Below are positions 45,439 to 54,541 of a stretch of 64,000 nt of DNA, piece after piece. Position 1 is the stretch's first letter; each line of letters starts with the position of its first letter. This stretch comes from Alteriqipengyuania lutimaris (GTDB taxonomy: Bacteria; Pseudomonadota; Alphaproteobacteria; Sphingomonadales; Sphingomonadaceae), in the NCBI RefSeq assembly GCF_003363135.1, contig NZ_QRBB01000001.1:744001-808000 (forward strand), in the 5' to 3' direction. A program made the translations under genes and the position numbers. Below the pieces are notes generated by a model. The model was not told where the DNA came from. It ran no database searches and saw only the letters and a list, made by a program, of their open reading frames with translations.

Positions 45439-45541
45439 GCGTCACCAAAACCCTTGAATGTCCGGTGACCGTTGTGACGGGCCATGGTAAACATTGCGTT
45501 ATGCCGACCGGCAATCCGGGACGGCAAATGGAGTGGCGCGA

Positions 45542-46009
45542 TCAGCGACCGATATAGCGCATGCGGATCGTCTGGTAGACGGGCGCATCGGGCTGCACGC
45601 GAAATGCCGCAGAGGAAAAGCGGGGCGGGCCGAAATTCGCCTTGGCATCGCGCGAGAAGCCGAAGCCCTCTTTCGGCAGGAACAGCGTCGTGTCTGCCTT
45701 TCCGTTGCCGTTCTCGTCATGCAGCAGCGAAATCGCGTATTCTCCTGGCGCCACGTCGTTGAACACGATGGTGACGCGCGAATTGGCCCGGACCACGCGG
45801 CGCTGCGCGTTCTGGTCTTCGCCGCAATCGGGGAAAGCGCCGTGATCGGCGGTGAGGCAGGCGAGGACCGTCCCTTCGGTAGAGCGAAGATCGACCACCG
45901 TCACGACGACGTCCTGCCGCGCATCGACGGAATTGCCCATGATGAACGGCGCAAGCGCGCCCAGCGCTAGCGCAGGAAGCTTTCCGATAGACCTCGGTCG
46001 GTTTTGCAT
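45542..46009 (-). CDS. DUF2141 exported protein
   Basis: This 155-residue protein has a hydrophobic start (LPALALGALAPFIMGNSVDA) and a DUF2141 beta-sandwich: VVTVVDLRSTEGTVLACL, VTIVFNDVAPGEYAISLLHDENGNGKADTT, and GFGFSRDAKANFGPPRF. The DENGNGKAD loop looks like a calcium site. It overlaps the sterol-desaturase family gene by 43 bases if ATG 46009 is right. A second DUF2141 gene lies at 47972. Confidence 0.83.
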   Translation of the reverse strand: MQNRPRSIGKLPALALGALAPFIMGNSVDARQDVVVTVVDLRSTEGTVLACLTADHGAFPDCGEDQNAQRRVVRANSRVTIVFNDVAPGEYAISLLHDENGNGKADTTLFLPKEGFGFSRDAKANFGPPRFSSAAFRVQPDAPVYQTIRMRYIGR

Positions 46010-46689
46010 AAGCGATCCCAAAACCTGAAATAGAGTCCGTAATTGCACTTGTAGCGCTCGTGATGCAGCTGGTGATGGCTCGCCGTGATGATCCATCCGC
46101 CTACGGCCGAACGGACCAGCCAGCGCGGAAACATCTCCCACCCCATGTGGTTCGTCACGCCCATCACCGTCATCACGGCCAACACCACCCCTAGCATAGC
46201 AATATGTATCGGCACGATGAACACGAGGACGGGGACAACCACCGCACCGGTGAGTGCTTCTATCGGATGGAAGCTCATCGCGGCCCACGCGGTCGGCGGG
46301 CGGCTGGCATGGTGCACGGCGTGCGCGGCGCGGAACACTTTCGGCCGGTGCATCAGGCGATGGGTCCAGTAGAACCACGTGTCGTGTGCGAACAGGTAGA
46401 TGAAGACCGACAGCGGCAGATACCATAGCGGGTAGTCCGTCCAGTCGCTGTAGATCAGCGTCCAGCCGAAGCGATCCCAGCCGAAGGCGACGACGCCCGC
46501 GGGGATGCCGAAGATCGCGGCCGAGGCGAGCGACCAGCCGATCTCGCGCCGGATCTGCGGGCGCAGACCTGCATGATAGCCGGGCCGCACGCGCGCCGTG
46601 AGCACCGCGAACGCGCCGCTCACCGCCAGATAGCGCAGCGCCACGATCGCGATCATGGCGAGTGTCGAAAGGAGGAGGGCGCTCAGCAT
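45967..46689 (-). CDS. sterol desaturase / fatty acid hydroxylase family protein
   Basis: This 240-residue membrane di-iron enzyme has three histidine clusters: HDTWFYWTHRLMH, HAVHHASRPP, and SHHQLHH. Four membrane segments surround them. The family hydroxylates or desaturates lipids, carotenoids or sterols. The substrate cannot be told, but a carotenoid or hopanoid-type lipid would suit this bacterial group. ATG 46689 precedes the first helix. It shares a transcript with DUF2141. Confidence 0.87.
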   Translation of the reverse strand: MLSALLLSTLAMIAIVALRYLAVSGAFAVLTARVRPGYHAGLRPQIRREIGWSLASAAIFGIPAGVVAFGWDRFGWTLIYSDWTDYPLWYLPLSVFIYLFAHDTWFYWTHRLMHRPKVFRAAHAVHHASRPPTAWAAMSFHPIEALTGAVVVPVLVFIVPIHIAMLGVVLAVMTVMGVTNHMGWEMFPRWLVRSAVGGWIITASHHQLHHERYKCNYGLYFRFWDRLCKTDRGLSESFLR

Positions 46690-46768
46690 GTGACGCCGAC
46701 TTATGCAGCACTCGCGCGGCAGAGGCGAGCCTCTATCGCGCGGGTCGGGCGTCGCGTGTGCTTCGCGC

Positions 46769-47278
46769 CTATCGCTCGCCCCCGTAGGGCGCGCAGTCGG
46801 GATCGCAGGCGACCGTAGTGCGCCGAAGCGCGGTGCGCGCAAGCCGCTCGATCTCCACCTTGCGCCGCGCCGGGGCCAGCGGGTGTCGCGGTGCGGGCCG
46901 CAGGATTTCGGCATCGTAGCCATCGGCCACGATCAGGCCGCAGCGTTCGGGCAGGAAGGCCTCGCCATCGAGGATCGAGGCATCGAGATGCGAGCCGATC
47001 CCCCAGTAGAACTTGTCGCAATGGTCCAGGTAGTCGGTCCACTTGCCGTCTCCGGTCAGGTCGACGCGCGAGACCTTGATCTCCACGATAATGACGTGGC
47101 CCTTGGCATCGATGCCCATCAGGTCCGCCCGCCGCCCGCCGCGCAGCGGCATTTCGGTGCAGCACCAGATGTCGTTGCGGGCGAACAGCCGCATGATGCC
47201 GCGGGCGGCCTGGCCGGCATCGCACAGGCGCTCCGCCATCGGTGTATCGGTGTCGAGAAGGAAGGGAGTGTCGGCCAT
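46769..47278 (-). CDS. mmcB: MmcB-family DNA repair protein
   Basis: This 169-residue protein has a PD-(D/E)xK-like nuclease core: CTEMPLRGGRRADLMGID and VIIVEIKVSR. A KWTDYLDHCDKFYWG block typical of MmcB follows. Caulobacter mmcB is SOS-controlled and protects against mitomycin C. A LexA-like box lies 10 bases upstream of the start here (47288-47302). The last 40 residues are basic with two Cys. Confidence 0.87.
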   Translation of the reverse strand: MADTPFLLDTDTPMAERLCDAGQAARGIMRLFARNDIWCCTEMPLRGGRRADLMGIDAKGHVIIVEIKVSRVDLTGDGKWTDYLDHCDKFYWGIGSHLDASILDGEAFLPERCGLIVADGYDAEILRPAPRHPLAPARRKVEIERLARTALRRTTVACDPDCAPYGGER

Positions 47279-47287
47279 GCCTTCTAG

Positions 47288-47302
47288 GAACAGAACGGAA
47301 AC
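47288..47302 (-). promoter_or_regulatory. LexA-like box of mmcB
   Basis: On the minus strand the sequence is GTTT-N7-GTTC. The alphaproteobacterial LexA site is GTTC-N7-GTTC, so it has one mismatch. Placement just before the mmcB start supports SOS control, as known for this gene in Caulobacter. Confidence 0.5.
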
Positions 47303-47355
47303 AGGGTGTCAAGCGGCGGTGTCTAGCATGCCGCAAGAGGCGCCCCACCGGGGCT

Positions 47356-47733
47356 TCAGCGCGCGAGTGCGATCGCGACCTCCGACAGCACTTTGGCACG
47401 CCCACGTTCATATTCGGTCCACAGGCGGCGTGCCGCAACATGCGGATCGGCGTCGGTCCCGTGTGCGCCGAGAAGCGCGTCGAGCCCGGCGCGCATGGTG
47501 GCCACGAGCTCGGCCAGCGCCTGGGTCGCATCATTGCTGCGTGTGCCGTCCACCTGGGCCAGCTGTCCGATCTGCGCTTCGCCAATCGCGTCATGCCGCG
47601 GTGCCGGACGACCGGCGAGCATCGCGACCACGCGCGCCGAATCCTCGATCGCGGCCCATTGCTCGACCAGCGTCGATTCGCCCGAGGCGGCGGGGGCCGT
47701 TTCGAAATCGGTACGGGGTGCCAGCTCGCTCAT
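47356..47733 (-). CDS. small soluble protein of unknown function
   Basis: This 125-residue protein is helix-rich and acidic, with no signal peptide. The segment STLVEQWAAIEDSARVVAMLAG and the end RRLWTEYERGRAKVLSEVAIAL look like paired helices. The start is ATG 47733, with an adjacent in-frame GTG upstream; no good ribosome site is seen. No family was recognised. Confidence 0.5.
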   Translation of the reverse strand: MSELAPRTDFETAPAASGESTLVEQWAAIEDSARVVAMLAGRPAPRHDAIGEAQIGQLAQVDGTRSNDATQALAELVATMRAGLDALLGAHGTDADPHVAARRLWTEYERGRAKVLSEVAIALAR

Positions 47734-47872
47734 CACCAGTGCATGCTACCGCCCCGAGTCTTGCCAGGATGCTAACGCGCTACGGGCACCCGCCAGCGAA
47801 CCGCGCTGCCTGCAAGATTTGTCGTGGCGCGACGCGATCCGCTTTGCTAAGCGCGCTGCTCGCTCAGGCGAT

Positions 47873-47949
<77 letters not shown>

Positions 47950-47971
47950 TTTTCTCGATCGATAGGCGCCG

Positions 47972-48490
47972 TCAGTCGCGGTAGCGCATGGTGATGCGCA
48001 TGTCGGCCACGCCCGAACCGGCCGTGAAGCTCGCCTTGCCCACCGATGGCGGCAGCGGGATGCCGATGAAATTGCCGATCTTGGGATTGTTCGACATGCC
48101 CGCGCCGTCGATTGAAAAATCGACTTCGCGGTTGCCGTTCACGTCGTGCTGGACGGCGATCGCGAAATTGCCGGTGCTGGGCAGCGGCACGCACACGGTC
48201 ATGCTGCCGGCGCGCGGGCTGGTGTCGAGACGGGTCAGGTACCGCTTGGACTTCAGCCAGTCGGAACTGCGCGCGTAATAGGTCCGCACGAACAGGTTGC
48301 CGCTGTTCGAGCGCAGGCCTTCGATGGTCAGGCGCACGGCCGGTCCTCCACCATTGCTGCACAGGCTCATGTCGTTGCCGATGACCTGGGCGTAGCGCTG
48401 GGCCTGCGCCACTCCCGGAGCCAGCGTGAGGCTCAGGGCGAGCGGGAAAAGCGCGGCGCGCGCGCCGAGAGTGATGAACTTCGCGGTCAT
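47972..48490 (-). CDS. DUF2141 exported protein (second copy)
   Basis: This 172-residue protein has a signal peptide (LALSLTLAPGVAQA) and the DUF2141 sandwich: VRLTIEGLRSNSGNLFVRTYY, GNFAIAVQHDVNGNREVDFS, and GMSNNPKIG. It shares the family with the 45542 gene but is clearly divergent. It lies next to the tRNA gene in the opposite direction. Confidence 0.85.
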   Translation of the reverse strand: MTAKFITLGARAALFPLALSLTLAPGVAQAQRYAQVIGNDMSLCSNGGGPAVRLTIEGLRSNSGNLFVRTYYARSSDWLKSKRYLTRLDTSPRAGSMTVCVPLPSTGNFAIAVQHDVNGNREVDFSIDGAGMSNNPKIGNFIGIPLPPSVGKASFTAGSGVADMRITMRYRD

Positions 48491-48742
48491 AATGTCTGTC
48501 CGTATTGCGGAAATGCTGGTGCGCTGCCCGGTTCGGGGCGCTGCGCATTTTCGTCAGGTGCAATTGCCCGAAGCCGGTGAATTGACCATGAATTGGCCTG
48601 AAGCGCGAAGAAGGCAGCGGCTGGCGGTGGAAAACATGCGTCTACGTGTCACATTCCGATTCGCAAACAGCTAAGGCAGGGTGCCCGATGAAAATCGGTC
48701 GCCCTCGACGCCCCCGGCTTCCACGCCCAACGAAGTGCTCGC

Positions 48743-49408
48743 ATGACCGTTCCGCTGATTGCCCCCTCCATCCTTTCTGCCGATTTCGCGCGGCTGGGGG
48801 AGGAAGTGCGCAGCATCGACGCGGCCGGGGCGGACTGGATCCATGTCGATGTGATGGATGGCCATTTCGTGCCCAATCTCACGATCGGCCCGGCGGTGGT
48901 CAAGGCGCTGCGCCCGCACAGCGACAAGCCCTTCGACGTGCATCTTATGGTCAGTCCGGTCGACCAGTGGCTGGAGGCCTTTGCCGAAGCCGGGGCGGAT
49001 CACATCACCATCCATCCAGAAGCGGGGCCGCACGCGCATCGCACGCTGCAGACGATCCGCGGGCTGGGCAAGAAGGCCGGGGTGGTGATCAATCCGGGCA
49101 CGCCCGAAAGCGTGCTCGAATACCTGATCGACATGGTCGACCTGGTGCTGGTGATGAGCGTCAATCCCGGGTTCGGCGGGCAGAGCTTCATCGACAGCCA
49201 GTTGCGCAAGATCGAGGCGATCCGCGCCATGATCGATGCGACCGGACGTGAAATATGGCTCGAGGTCGATGGCGGGGTCGATCCGCAGACCGCGCCGCGA
49301 TGCGTCGCTGCCGGGGCCGACGTGCTGGTGGCGGGTTCGGCGACATTCAAGGGCGGGGCTGAGCGCTACGCCGCCAATATCGCAGGCCTCAAAGGGAAAA
49401 CGGACTGA
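48743..49408 (+). CDS. rpe: ribulose-phosphate 3-epimerase
   Basis: This 221-residue TIM barrel interconverts ribulose-5-P and xylulose-5-P. Its landmarks are [59 protein letters not shown], and [11 protein letters not shown], with both catalytic Asp and the metal-ligand His residues present. The stop overlaps the next gene (TGATG). Confidence 0.97.
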   Translation: MTVPLIAPSILSADFARLGEEVRSIDAAGADWIHVDVMDGHFVPNLTIGPAVVKALRPHSDKPFDVHLMVSPVDQWLEAFAEAGADHITIHPEAGPHAHRTLQTIRGLGKKAGVVINPGTPESVLEYLIDMVDLVLVMSVNPGFGGQSFIDSQLRKIEAIRAMIDATGREIWLEVDGGVDPQTAPRCVAAGADVLVAGSATFKGGAERYAANIAGLKGKTD

Positions 49409-51414
49409 TGGCAGATTCGATGGGGCACGAGCCGGTTCGCGACCCCGTTGAAGACGGGATGGGCGATGTGTCCGAACGCCCGGAGCAGGATAGGGCCGGG
49501 CTAGATCGCCTTGGTCTCGATCGCGAAGAGCGCGCCGCGCGGCAGCTGATCATGACCCTGGGAGACAAGCCCGAGCCGACCGCGCTGAGTGCGCGCGAAA
49601 CCGAAGACGAGCGCGTCGCCTCCCCTGCATCGGCGGCAAAATCGCCGGACGAGGACAGCTCCGCGGCGCCTGCCCCGGTGGATCGCGTCGAGGTTCTCCC
49701 GCCCGCGCGCGCGCTGGTTCCGCAGGAAATAGGCGCACCGCGTGTCGGACCGGGCGAGCGACTCGTCCGGATCGCTTATGCTGCTGGCGTGCGCGGCCGA
49801 CTGATCACGTCGCCTTTCTCCAAGCCCGACAAGCGCCGCATCCTGTCGACGGTCAATCCGCCCCTGGTCGGCGACCGGGCGGCCGGGATGGCTCTGCGCG
49901 CGGGGCATTTCCTCGTCCACGGAATCAAGCTGCCCATCGCACAGCTCGATTTCGGGCCCGGGCACCGGATGGCTCCGGCGCTCGAACGCACGATCCACGG
50001 CTATTCGTGGCTCCGTGATCTGGCCGGATCGGGCGCGCGTCCGCAGGTCGAGGCGACCGCGCTGAGGATCCATCGCATGTGGCTCGATGCGCATCCCCTG
50101 CCGGGCAAGGGGCCTGCGTGGGAGATCGAGGTCGTCGCGCACCGGATGCTGGCGTGGCTGGTCCATGCGCCGCTGCTCCTTTCGAACAAGGCGGTGCGCG
50201 GGCGCACGCTCGCCGCGCTGGACAAGACGGCGGGCTGGCTCGATGGCCAGGTCACCAAGGCGCCCGACAGGCAGGCGGAGGTGTTCGGCTGGGGCGCGCT
50301 GATTGCGGCGGGGCTGCTGCTGCCCGAAGGCAAGCCGCGCCGGCTCTTCGCCGAGGCGGGCCTCGCGCGCGCTCTGGGCGATTTCGTAGGCGAGGACGGG
50401 GGCGTGCAGTCGCGCAGCCCGCTGGCCCAGATCGAACTGATCGAACTGCTTACCGAGCTTGCCGCCTGCTATCGATCGGTCAAGGTCGAGCCGCCCAAGT
50501 TCATCGGTGCCGTGTCCGAACTGATCACGCCGCCACTGCTTGCGGTGATGCACGGCGAAGGCGGGATGGGCAATTGGCAGGGCGCAGGCGCGGTCTGTGC
50601 GGAGCGGATCGAGGAACTGATCCGTGTCAGCGGCGTGCGTGCCCGTCCGCTGAAGGAACCGCGCGGCTGGGGCTATCACCGCGCAAGCGCGGCCAAGACG
50701 GTGTTGCAATTCGATGCGGCCCCGCCGCCGCTCGCCAAATATGCACGCTCGGGCTGCGCCTCCACCCTCGCCTTCGAACTTTCCGCGAAGGGCCAGCGCA
50801 TCATCGTCAATTGCGGCGGTGCCGCATGGGCCGGCGGCCAAGTGCCCGCGCGGATCGAGCAGGGCCTGCGCGCCACGGCGGCGCATTCGACACTGGTGCT
50901 GGAGGACGTCAATTCGACCGCGATCCTGGTGAAGGGCAAGCTGGGCGCGGGCGTCACCGAGGTCGAGGTCGACCGCCGCACGGTCGGCGGCAAGCGCGGC
51001 GGGGCCACGCGAATCGAGGCCAGCCACGATGGCTATGCCAGCCGTTTCGGCCTGCTTCATCGCCGGGTCCTCGTGCTCCGCGAGGACGGGACCGAACTGG
51101 CTGGCGAGGATGTGCTGCTGCCCGCAAGCAAGCGCGGCAAGCGCGGGAAGGTCGGCTATGCGATCCGCTTCCACCTCGGGATGGGCATCGCCGCGCGCCT
51201 GTCGGAGGATCGCAAGGGCGCCGGTCTCGCGCTGCCCGACGGTTCACACTGGCAATTCCGGGTCGCGGGTGAATATACGGGCACGCTTTCGATCGAAGAG
51301 AGCCTTTTCGTCGATGGACAGGGTCGGCCGCAGCCGATCCAGCAGCTCGTTTTGCAGGGCATGACGCCGCGCAGCGGCGGCAGTTTTGCCTGGCTATTCA
51401 AGAAGATGGGATAG
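49408..51414 (+). CDS. heparinase II/III family protein
   Basis: This 668-residue protein has an acidic, disordered-looking N-terminal stretch of about 115 residues. A helical alpha/alpha-toroid domain follows, then a heparinase II/III beta-sandwich (YARSGCASTLAFELSAKGQRIIVNCGG, ARIEQGLRATAAHSTLVLEDVNST, EASHDGYASRFGLLHRR). The family cleaves acidic polysaccharides. No signal peptide is seen, so it may be cytosolic. It sits between rpe and purH in a likely operon. Confidence 0.85.
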   Translation: MADSMGHEPVRDPVEDGMGDVSERPEQDRAGLDRLGLDREERAARQLIMTLGDKPEPTALSARETEDERVASPASAAKSPDEDSSAAPAPVDRVEVLPPARALVPQEIGAPRVGPGERLVRIAYAAGVRGRLITSPFSKPDKRRILSTVNPPLVGDRAAGMALRAGHFLVHGIKLPIAQLDFGPGHRMAPALERTIHGYSWLRDLAGSGARPQVEATALRIHRMWLDAHPLPGKGPAWEIEVVAHRMLAWLVHAPLLLSNKAVRGRTLAALDKTAGWLDGQVTKAPDRQAEVFGWGALIAAGLLLPEGKPRRLFAEAGLARALGDFVGEDGGVQSRSPLAQIELIELLTELAACYRSVKVEPPKFIGAVSELITPPLLAVMHGEGGMGNWQGAGAVCAERIEELIRVSGVRARPLKEPRGWGYHRASAAKTVLQFDAAPPPLAKYARSGCASTLAFELSAKGQRIIVNCGGAAWAGGQVPARIEQGLRATAAHSTLVLEDVNSTAILVKGKLGAGVTEVEVDRRTVGGKRGGATRIEASHDGYASRFGLLHRRVLVLREDGTELAGEDVLLPASKRGKRGKVGYAIRFHLGMGIAARLSEDRKGAGLALPDGSHWQFRVAGEYTGTLSIEESLFVDGQGRPQPIQQLVLQGMTPRSGGSFAWLFKKMG

Positions 51415-51417
51415 ATT

Positions 51418-53007
51418 TTGACTCATATTGCGATCCGCAGGGCCCTCCTTTCCGTATCGGACAAGGAGGGACTGGCGCAGCTTGGCCAAGCGCTCGCGAG
51501 TCGCGGCGTCGAACTCGTCTCGACCGGCGGCACCGCGAAGGCACTGCGCGATGCGGGGCTCGAGGTGCGCGACATTTCCGACCTGACGGGCTTCCCCGAG
51601 ATGATGGACGGCCGGGTCAAGACGCTTCATCCCAAGGTACACGGCGGGTTGCTGGCGCTGCGCGACAACGAACAGCATGTCGCTTCGATGGAAGAGCATG
51701 AAATCGGCGCGATCGATCTGGTGGTGGTCAACCTCTACCCCTTCGAAGCGACCGTCGCCAAGGGGGCCGAGCGTGCCGAGGTGATCGAGAACATCGACAT
51801 CGGTGGGCCGTCGATGGTCCGCTCGGCAGCGAAGAACCACCAGTTCGTCACCATCGTCACCGATCCGGCGGATTACCCGGCGCTGGTCGAAGAGCTGGAA
51901 GGCGGCAAGGGCGCAACCAGCCTCGGTTTCCGCAAGAAGATGGCGGCCAAGGCCTTCGCCGCCACCGCCGCCTATGATGCGATGATCAGCCAGTGGTTCG
52001 CCTTTGCCGACCAGCAGCAGCAATTCCCCGACTACCTCTCGGTCGGGGGCAAGGCGCCCACCGTGCTGCGCTATGGCGAGAACCCGCACCAGCAGGCCGC
52101 GCTGTACACGCCCACCGGGCCGCATGCGCATGGCATCGCGCAGGCCGAGCAGCTGCAGGGCAAGGAGCTGTCGTACAACAATTACAACGACGCCGACGCC
52201 GCGCTCGAGCTGTGCGCCGAATTCGCTGGCGAAGAGCCTGCAGTCGTCATCGTCAAGCACGCCAACCCCTGCGGTGTGGCGCAGCGCGGCACTCTGATCG
52301 ACGCGTGGAACGAAGCGCTGGCGTGCGACAGCGTGTCGGCCTTCGGTGGCATCGTCGCGGTCAATCGCGAGCTCGATGGCGAAACCGCGCGCGCGATCTG
52401 CGAGATCTTCACCGAAGTCGTCATCGCCCCCAGCGTGACCGACGAGGCGCGCGAAGCCTTCGCGAAAAAGAAGAACCTGCGCCTGCTGACCGTGGGCGAC
52501 CTGCCCGATCCGCGACGCGGCGCCCTGACCGTAAAGCCGATCACGGGCGGCCTGCTGGTGCAGGGCCGCGACAACGCGACGATCTCTGCCGATGACCTGA
52601 AAGTCGTCACTAAGCGCGAACCGAGCGAGCAGGAACTGAAGGATTGCCTGTTCGCCTGGACCGTGGCCCGCCACGTCAAATCCAATGCGATCGTCTACGC
52701 CAAGGACGGCGCGACCGCCGGGATCGGCGCGGGCCAGATGAACCGCCGCGATTCGAGCCGGATCGCCGCAATCAAGGCAGCCGAAGCGGCGGAGAAGTAT
52801 GGCTGGGACACCGCGCGCACCGTGGGCAGCGCGGTCGCATCGGACGCGTTCTTCCCCTTCGCCGACGGCCTGCTAGCCGCTGCCGAGGCAGGGGCGACCG
52901 CGGTGATCCAGCCGGGCGGTTCCATTCGCGACGACGAAGTGATCGCAGCGGCCGACGAGGCGGGACTGGCGATGGTGTTCACCGGGATGCGCCACTTCCG
53001 GCACTGA
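51418..53007 (+). CDS. purH: bifunctional AICAR transformylase / IMP cyclohydrolase
   Basis: This 529-residue enzyme carries out the last two steps of IMP synthesis. The cyclohydrolase domain (1-150) shows [23 protein letters not shown], and [13 protein letters not shown]. The transformylase domain follows with [37 protein letters not shown], and the end [24 protein letters not shown]. It starts with TTG at 51418, three bases after the heparinase stop; no in-frame ATG fits the conserved start. Confidence 0.96.
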   Translation: MTHIAIRRALLSVSDKEGLAQLGQALASRGVELVSTGGTAKALRDAGLEVRDISDLTGFPEMMDGRVKTLHPKVHGGLLALRDNEQHVASMEEHEIGAIDLVVVNLYPFEATVAKGAERAEVIENIDIGGPSMVRSAAKNHQFVTIVTDPADYPALVEELEGGKGATSLGFRKKMAAKAFAATAAYDAMISQWFAFADQQQQFPDYLSVGGKAPTVLRYGENPHQQAALYTPTGPHAHGIAQAEQLQGKELSYNNYNDADAALELCAEFAGEEPAVVIVKHANPCGVAQRGTLIDAWNEALACDSVSAFGGIVAVNRELDGETARAICEIFTEVVIAPSVTDEAREAFAKKKNLRLLTVGDLPDPRRGALTVKPITGGLLVQGRDNATISADDLKVVTKREPSEQELKDCLFAWTVARHVKSNAIVYAKDGATAGIGAGQMNRRDSSRIAAIKAAEAAEKYGWDTARTVGSAVASDAFFPFADGLLAAAEAGATAVIQPGGSIRDDEVIAAADEAGLAMVFTGMRHFRH

Positions 53008-53091
53008 TTCGCGCGCATCGCGATGTAACCGATCGGGTGCGTTGCACGGATTGTCGTGCGCGTCCGTCGAATTCACCGAAAAGTCAGCGGA

Positions 53092-53111
53092 TGCACCCCA
53101 TATGGGATGCA
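53092..53111. promoter_or_regulatory. 20-bp palindrome upstream of the msrA operon
   Basis: TGCACCCCATATGGGATGCA reads nearly the same on both strands, with one mismatched pair. It lies 31 bases before the 39-residue gene that leads the msrA operon, a common place for a repressor or activator site. The protein that binds is unknown. Confidence 0.4.
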
Positions 53112-53141
53112 ACACAGAAAATAAGCCGCAGGACCACCGCC

Positions 53142-53261
53142 ATGAAATTCTTCAAGTCAGACCTCTTCCGCAGCTTCGGCATCGGTTTCGCCGTGACCGG
53201 TGTCGCGCTGTTCGTCACGCGTTTCGACGGTGTGGACGGGCTCGTCGCGGGGCTGATGTAA
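53142..53261 (+). CDS. 39-residue single-helix membrane protein
   Basis: This tiny protein has a basic start (MKFFKSDLFRSF) and one membrane helix (GIGFAVTGVALFVTRF), then a short tail. GCAGGA 9 bases upstream and the TAATG overlap with msrA support translation. Such mini-proteins occur in sphingomonads; no function is known. It may assist MsrA export or be a regulator. Confidence 0.65.
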   Translation: MKFFKSDLFRSFGIGFAVTGVALFVTRFDGVDGLVAGLM

Positions 53262-53944
53262 TGCGGCAATTGCCGCCTGGAATCCTCGCACTCGCTGCGG
53301 CGGGTTCGCTCGCGCTGTCGGGTTGCGGCCCGGCGCTGGCGGCGGAAAATCACGTCCGCGCGCCGGTCGCGCAGGTGAAGGCGCAGGAAAGCGGCCTCAA
53401 GACCGCGATCTTCGCGGGCGGCTGTTTCTGGGGCGTCGAGGCGGTCTTCAGCCATGTCGAGGGCGTGAAGAGCGCGGTCGCGGGCTATCACGGCGGGACC
53501 AAGCGCCAGGCCGATTACAAGCTCGTATCCAGCGGGATTACCGATCACGTCGAAGCGGTGAAGATTACCTATGATCCATCGCAGATCCGTTACGACCAGC
53601 TGCTGCGCATCTTCTTCTCGGTCGTCGCCGACCCGACCCTGCGCAATCGCCAGGGCCCGGATCGCGGCGCGCACTACAATGCCGAGCTGATCCCGGTCTC
53701 GGCCGAGCAGCGCGAGGTCGCGAAGGCCTATCTCGCGCAGATGAAGCGCGACAACAAATGGGGCGGTCCGATCGTGACCGGTATTTCGCCCGCGAAAACC
53801 TTCTACCCCGCGGAAGACTACCACCAGAACTTCGCCGCCAAGAACCCGCGTCATGGCTATATCGTGCGCTGGGATGCGCCCAAGGTCGCCGCGCTCAAGG
53901 AATTCTACCCGGGCGTCTACCGCGCCAGCTTCCTCAGGGACTGA
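53261..53944 (+). CDS. msrA: exported peptide-methionine (S)-S-oxide reductase
   Basis: This 227-residue MsrA repairs oxidised methionine. The catalytic Cys is in FAGGCFWGVEAVF; further blocks are VAGYHGG, YDPSQIRYDQLLRIFF and RGAHYNAELI, and the end FYPAEDYHQNF. An N-terminal lipoprotein-like signal (SLALSGC) places it in the periplasm, unlike the usual cytosolic MsrA. The resolving cysteine near the C-terminus is not seen, so another thiol partner may regenerate it. Confidence 0.92.
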   Translation: MRQLPPGILALAAAGSLALSGCGPALAAENHVRAPVAQVKAQESGLKTAIFAGGCFWGVEAVFSHVEGVKSAVAGYHGGTKRQADYKLVSSGITDHVEAVKITYDPSQIRYDQLLRIFFSVVADPTLRNRQGPDRGAHYNAELIPVSAEQREVAKAYLAQMKRDNKWGGPIVTGISPAKTFYPAEDYHQNFAAKNPRHGYIVRWDAPKVAALKEFYPGVYRASFLRD

Positions 53945-54004
53945 CGGCAGGCGCACCTAAGCGCGATCTGGAATCTTGCGCGCCCACACGCTATCTGCAC
54001 TGAC

Positions 54005-54475
54005 ATGGCGACGGCACACAGGCACACCCACAAGGAACACGAGGGCGAGGCCCTGATCGATGCGGCGAAGCGATCGCTAGAGGATCAGGGCGAGCGCTGG
54101 ACCGGCATGCGCTCCGAAGTGTTCGAGGAACTGGCGAAGCACGCGCGCCCGGTGTCGGCCTACGACATCGCCGAAAACCTGAGCAACCAGCGCGGCAGCC
54201 GCGTGGCGCCCAACAGCGTGTATCGTATCCTCGACATCTTCGTGCGCAACAACCTCGCCAACCGGATCGAGAGCGCGAACGCGTTTCTCGTCAATTCGCA
54301 CCCCGGCTGCCGCCACGATTGCATCTTCCTGATCTGCGACGATTGCGGGGCGGCGGATCACATCGACGACGACCGGCTGACCGGCGCTTTGCGCGAGGCG
54401 GGACAGGGCGCTGGATATGCCGACCTGCGTCCGGTGGTCGAACTGCGCGGACTGTGCGGCGACTGCGCCAACTAG
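54005..54475 (+). CDS. zur: Fur-family regulator, probably Zur
   Basis: This 156-residue Fur-family repressor has a winged helix at 30-95 (RWTGMRSEVFEELAKHARPVSAYD, APNSVYRILDIFVRNNL). A structural zinc site is formed by CDDCG (Cys 111, 114) and LCGDC (Cys 151, 154), the pairing seen in Zur rather than iron-responsive Fur. The N-terminus is His-rich (HRHTHKEHEG). It should repress zinc-uptake genes when zinc is plentiful. No zinc transporter genes are adjacent. Confidence 0.85.
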   Translation: MATAHRHTHKEHEGEALIDAAKRSLEDQGERWTGMRSEVFEELAKHARPVSAYDIAENLSNQRGSRVAPNSVYRILDIFVRNNLANRIESANAFLVNSHPGCRHDCIFLICDDCGAADHIDDDRLTGALREAGQGAGYADLRPVVELRGLCGDCAN

Positions 54476-54541
54476 GGCCAACTAGGTACGAACCACGCGG
54501 TTTATCGACAGCCGCGATTCCACGCTGTAGGAATGGCCCCC

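Noticed and set aside
43177..45468. Plus-strand 763-codon open frame
   Set aside because: It lies opposite the App1-type and PAS-like genes. GC-rich DNA leaves long antisense frames open, and there is no motif or ribosome site.
48426..48674. Plus-strand 82-codon frame in the 252-bp gap before rpe
   Set aside because: Largely antisense to the DUF2141 signal region, very Arg-rich, no ribosome site. I see no gene in this gap.
49501..51174. Minus-strand 557-codon open frame opposite the heparinase gene
   Set aside because: Composition is that of an antisense shadow, and the plus strand carries a recognisable heparinase II/III protein.
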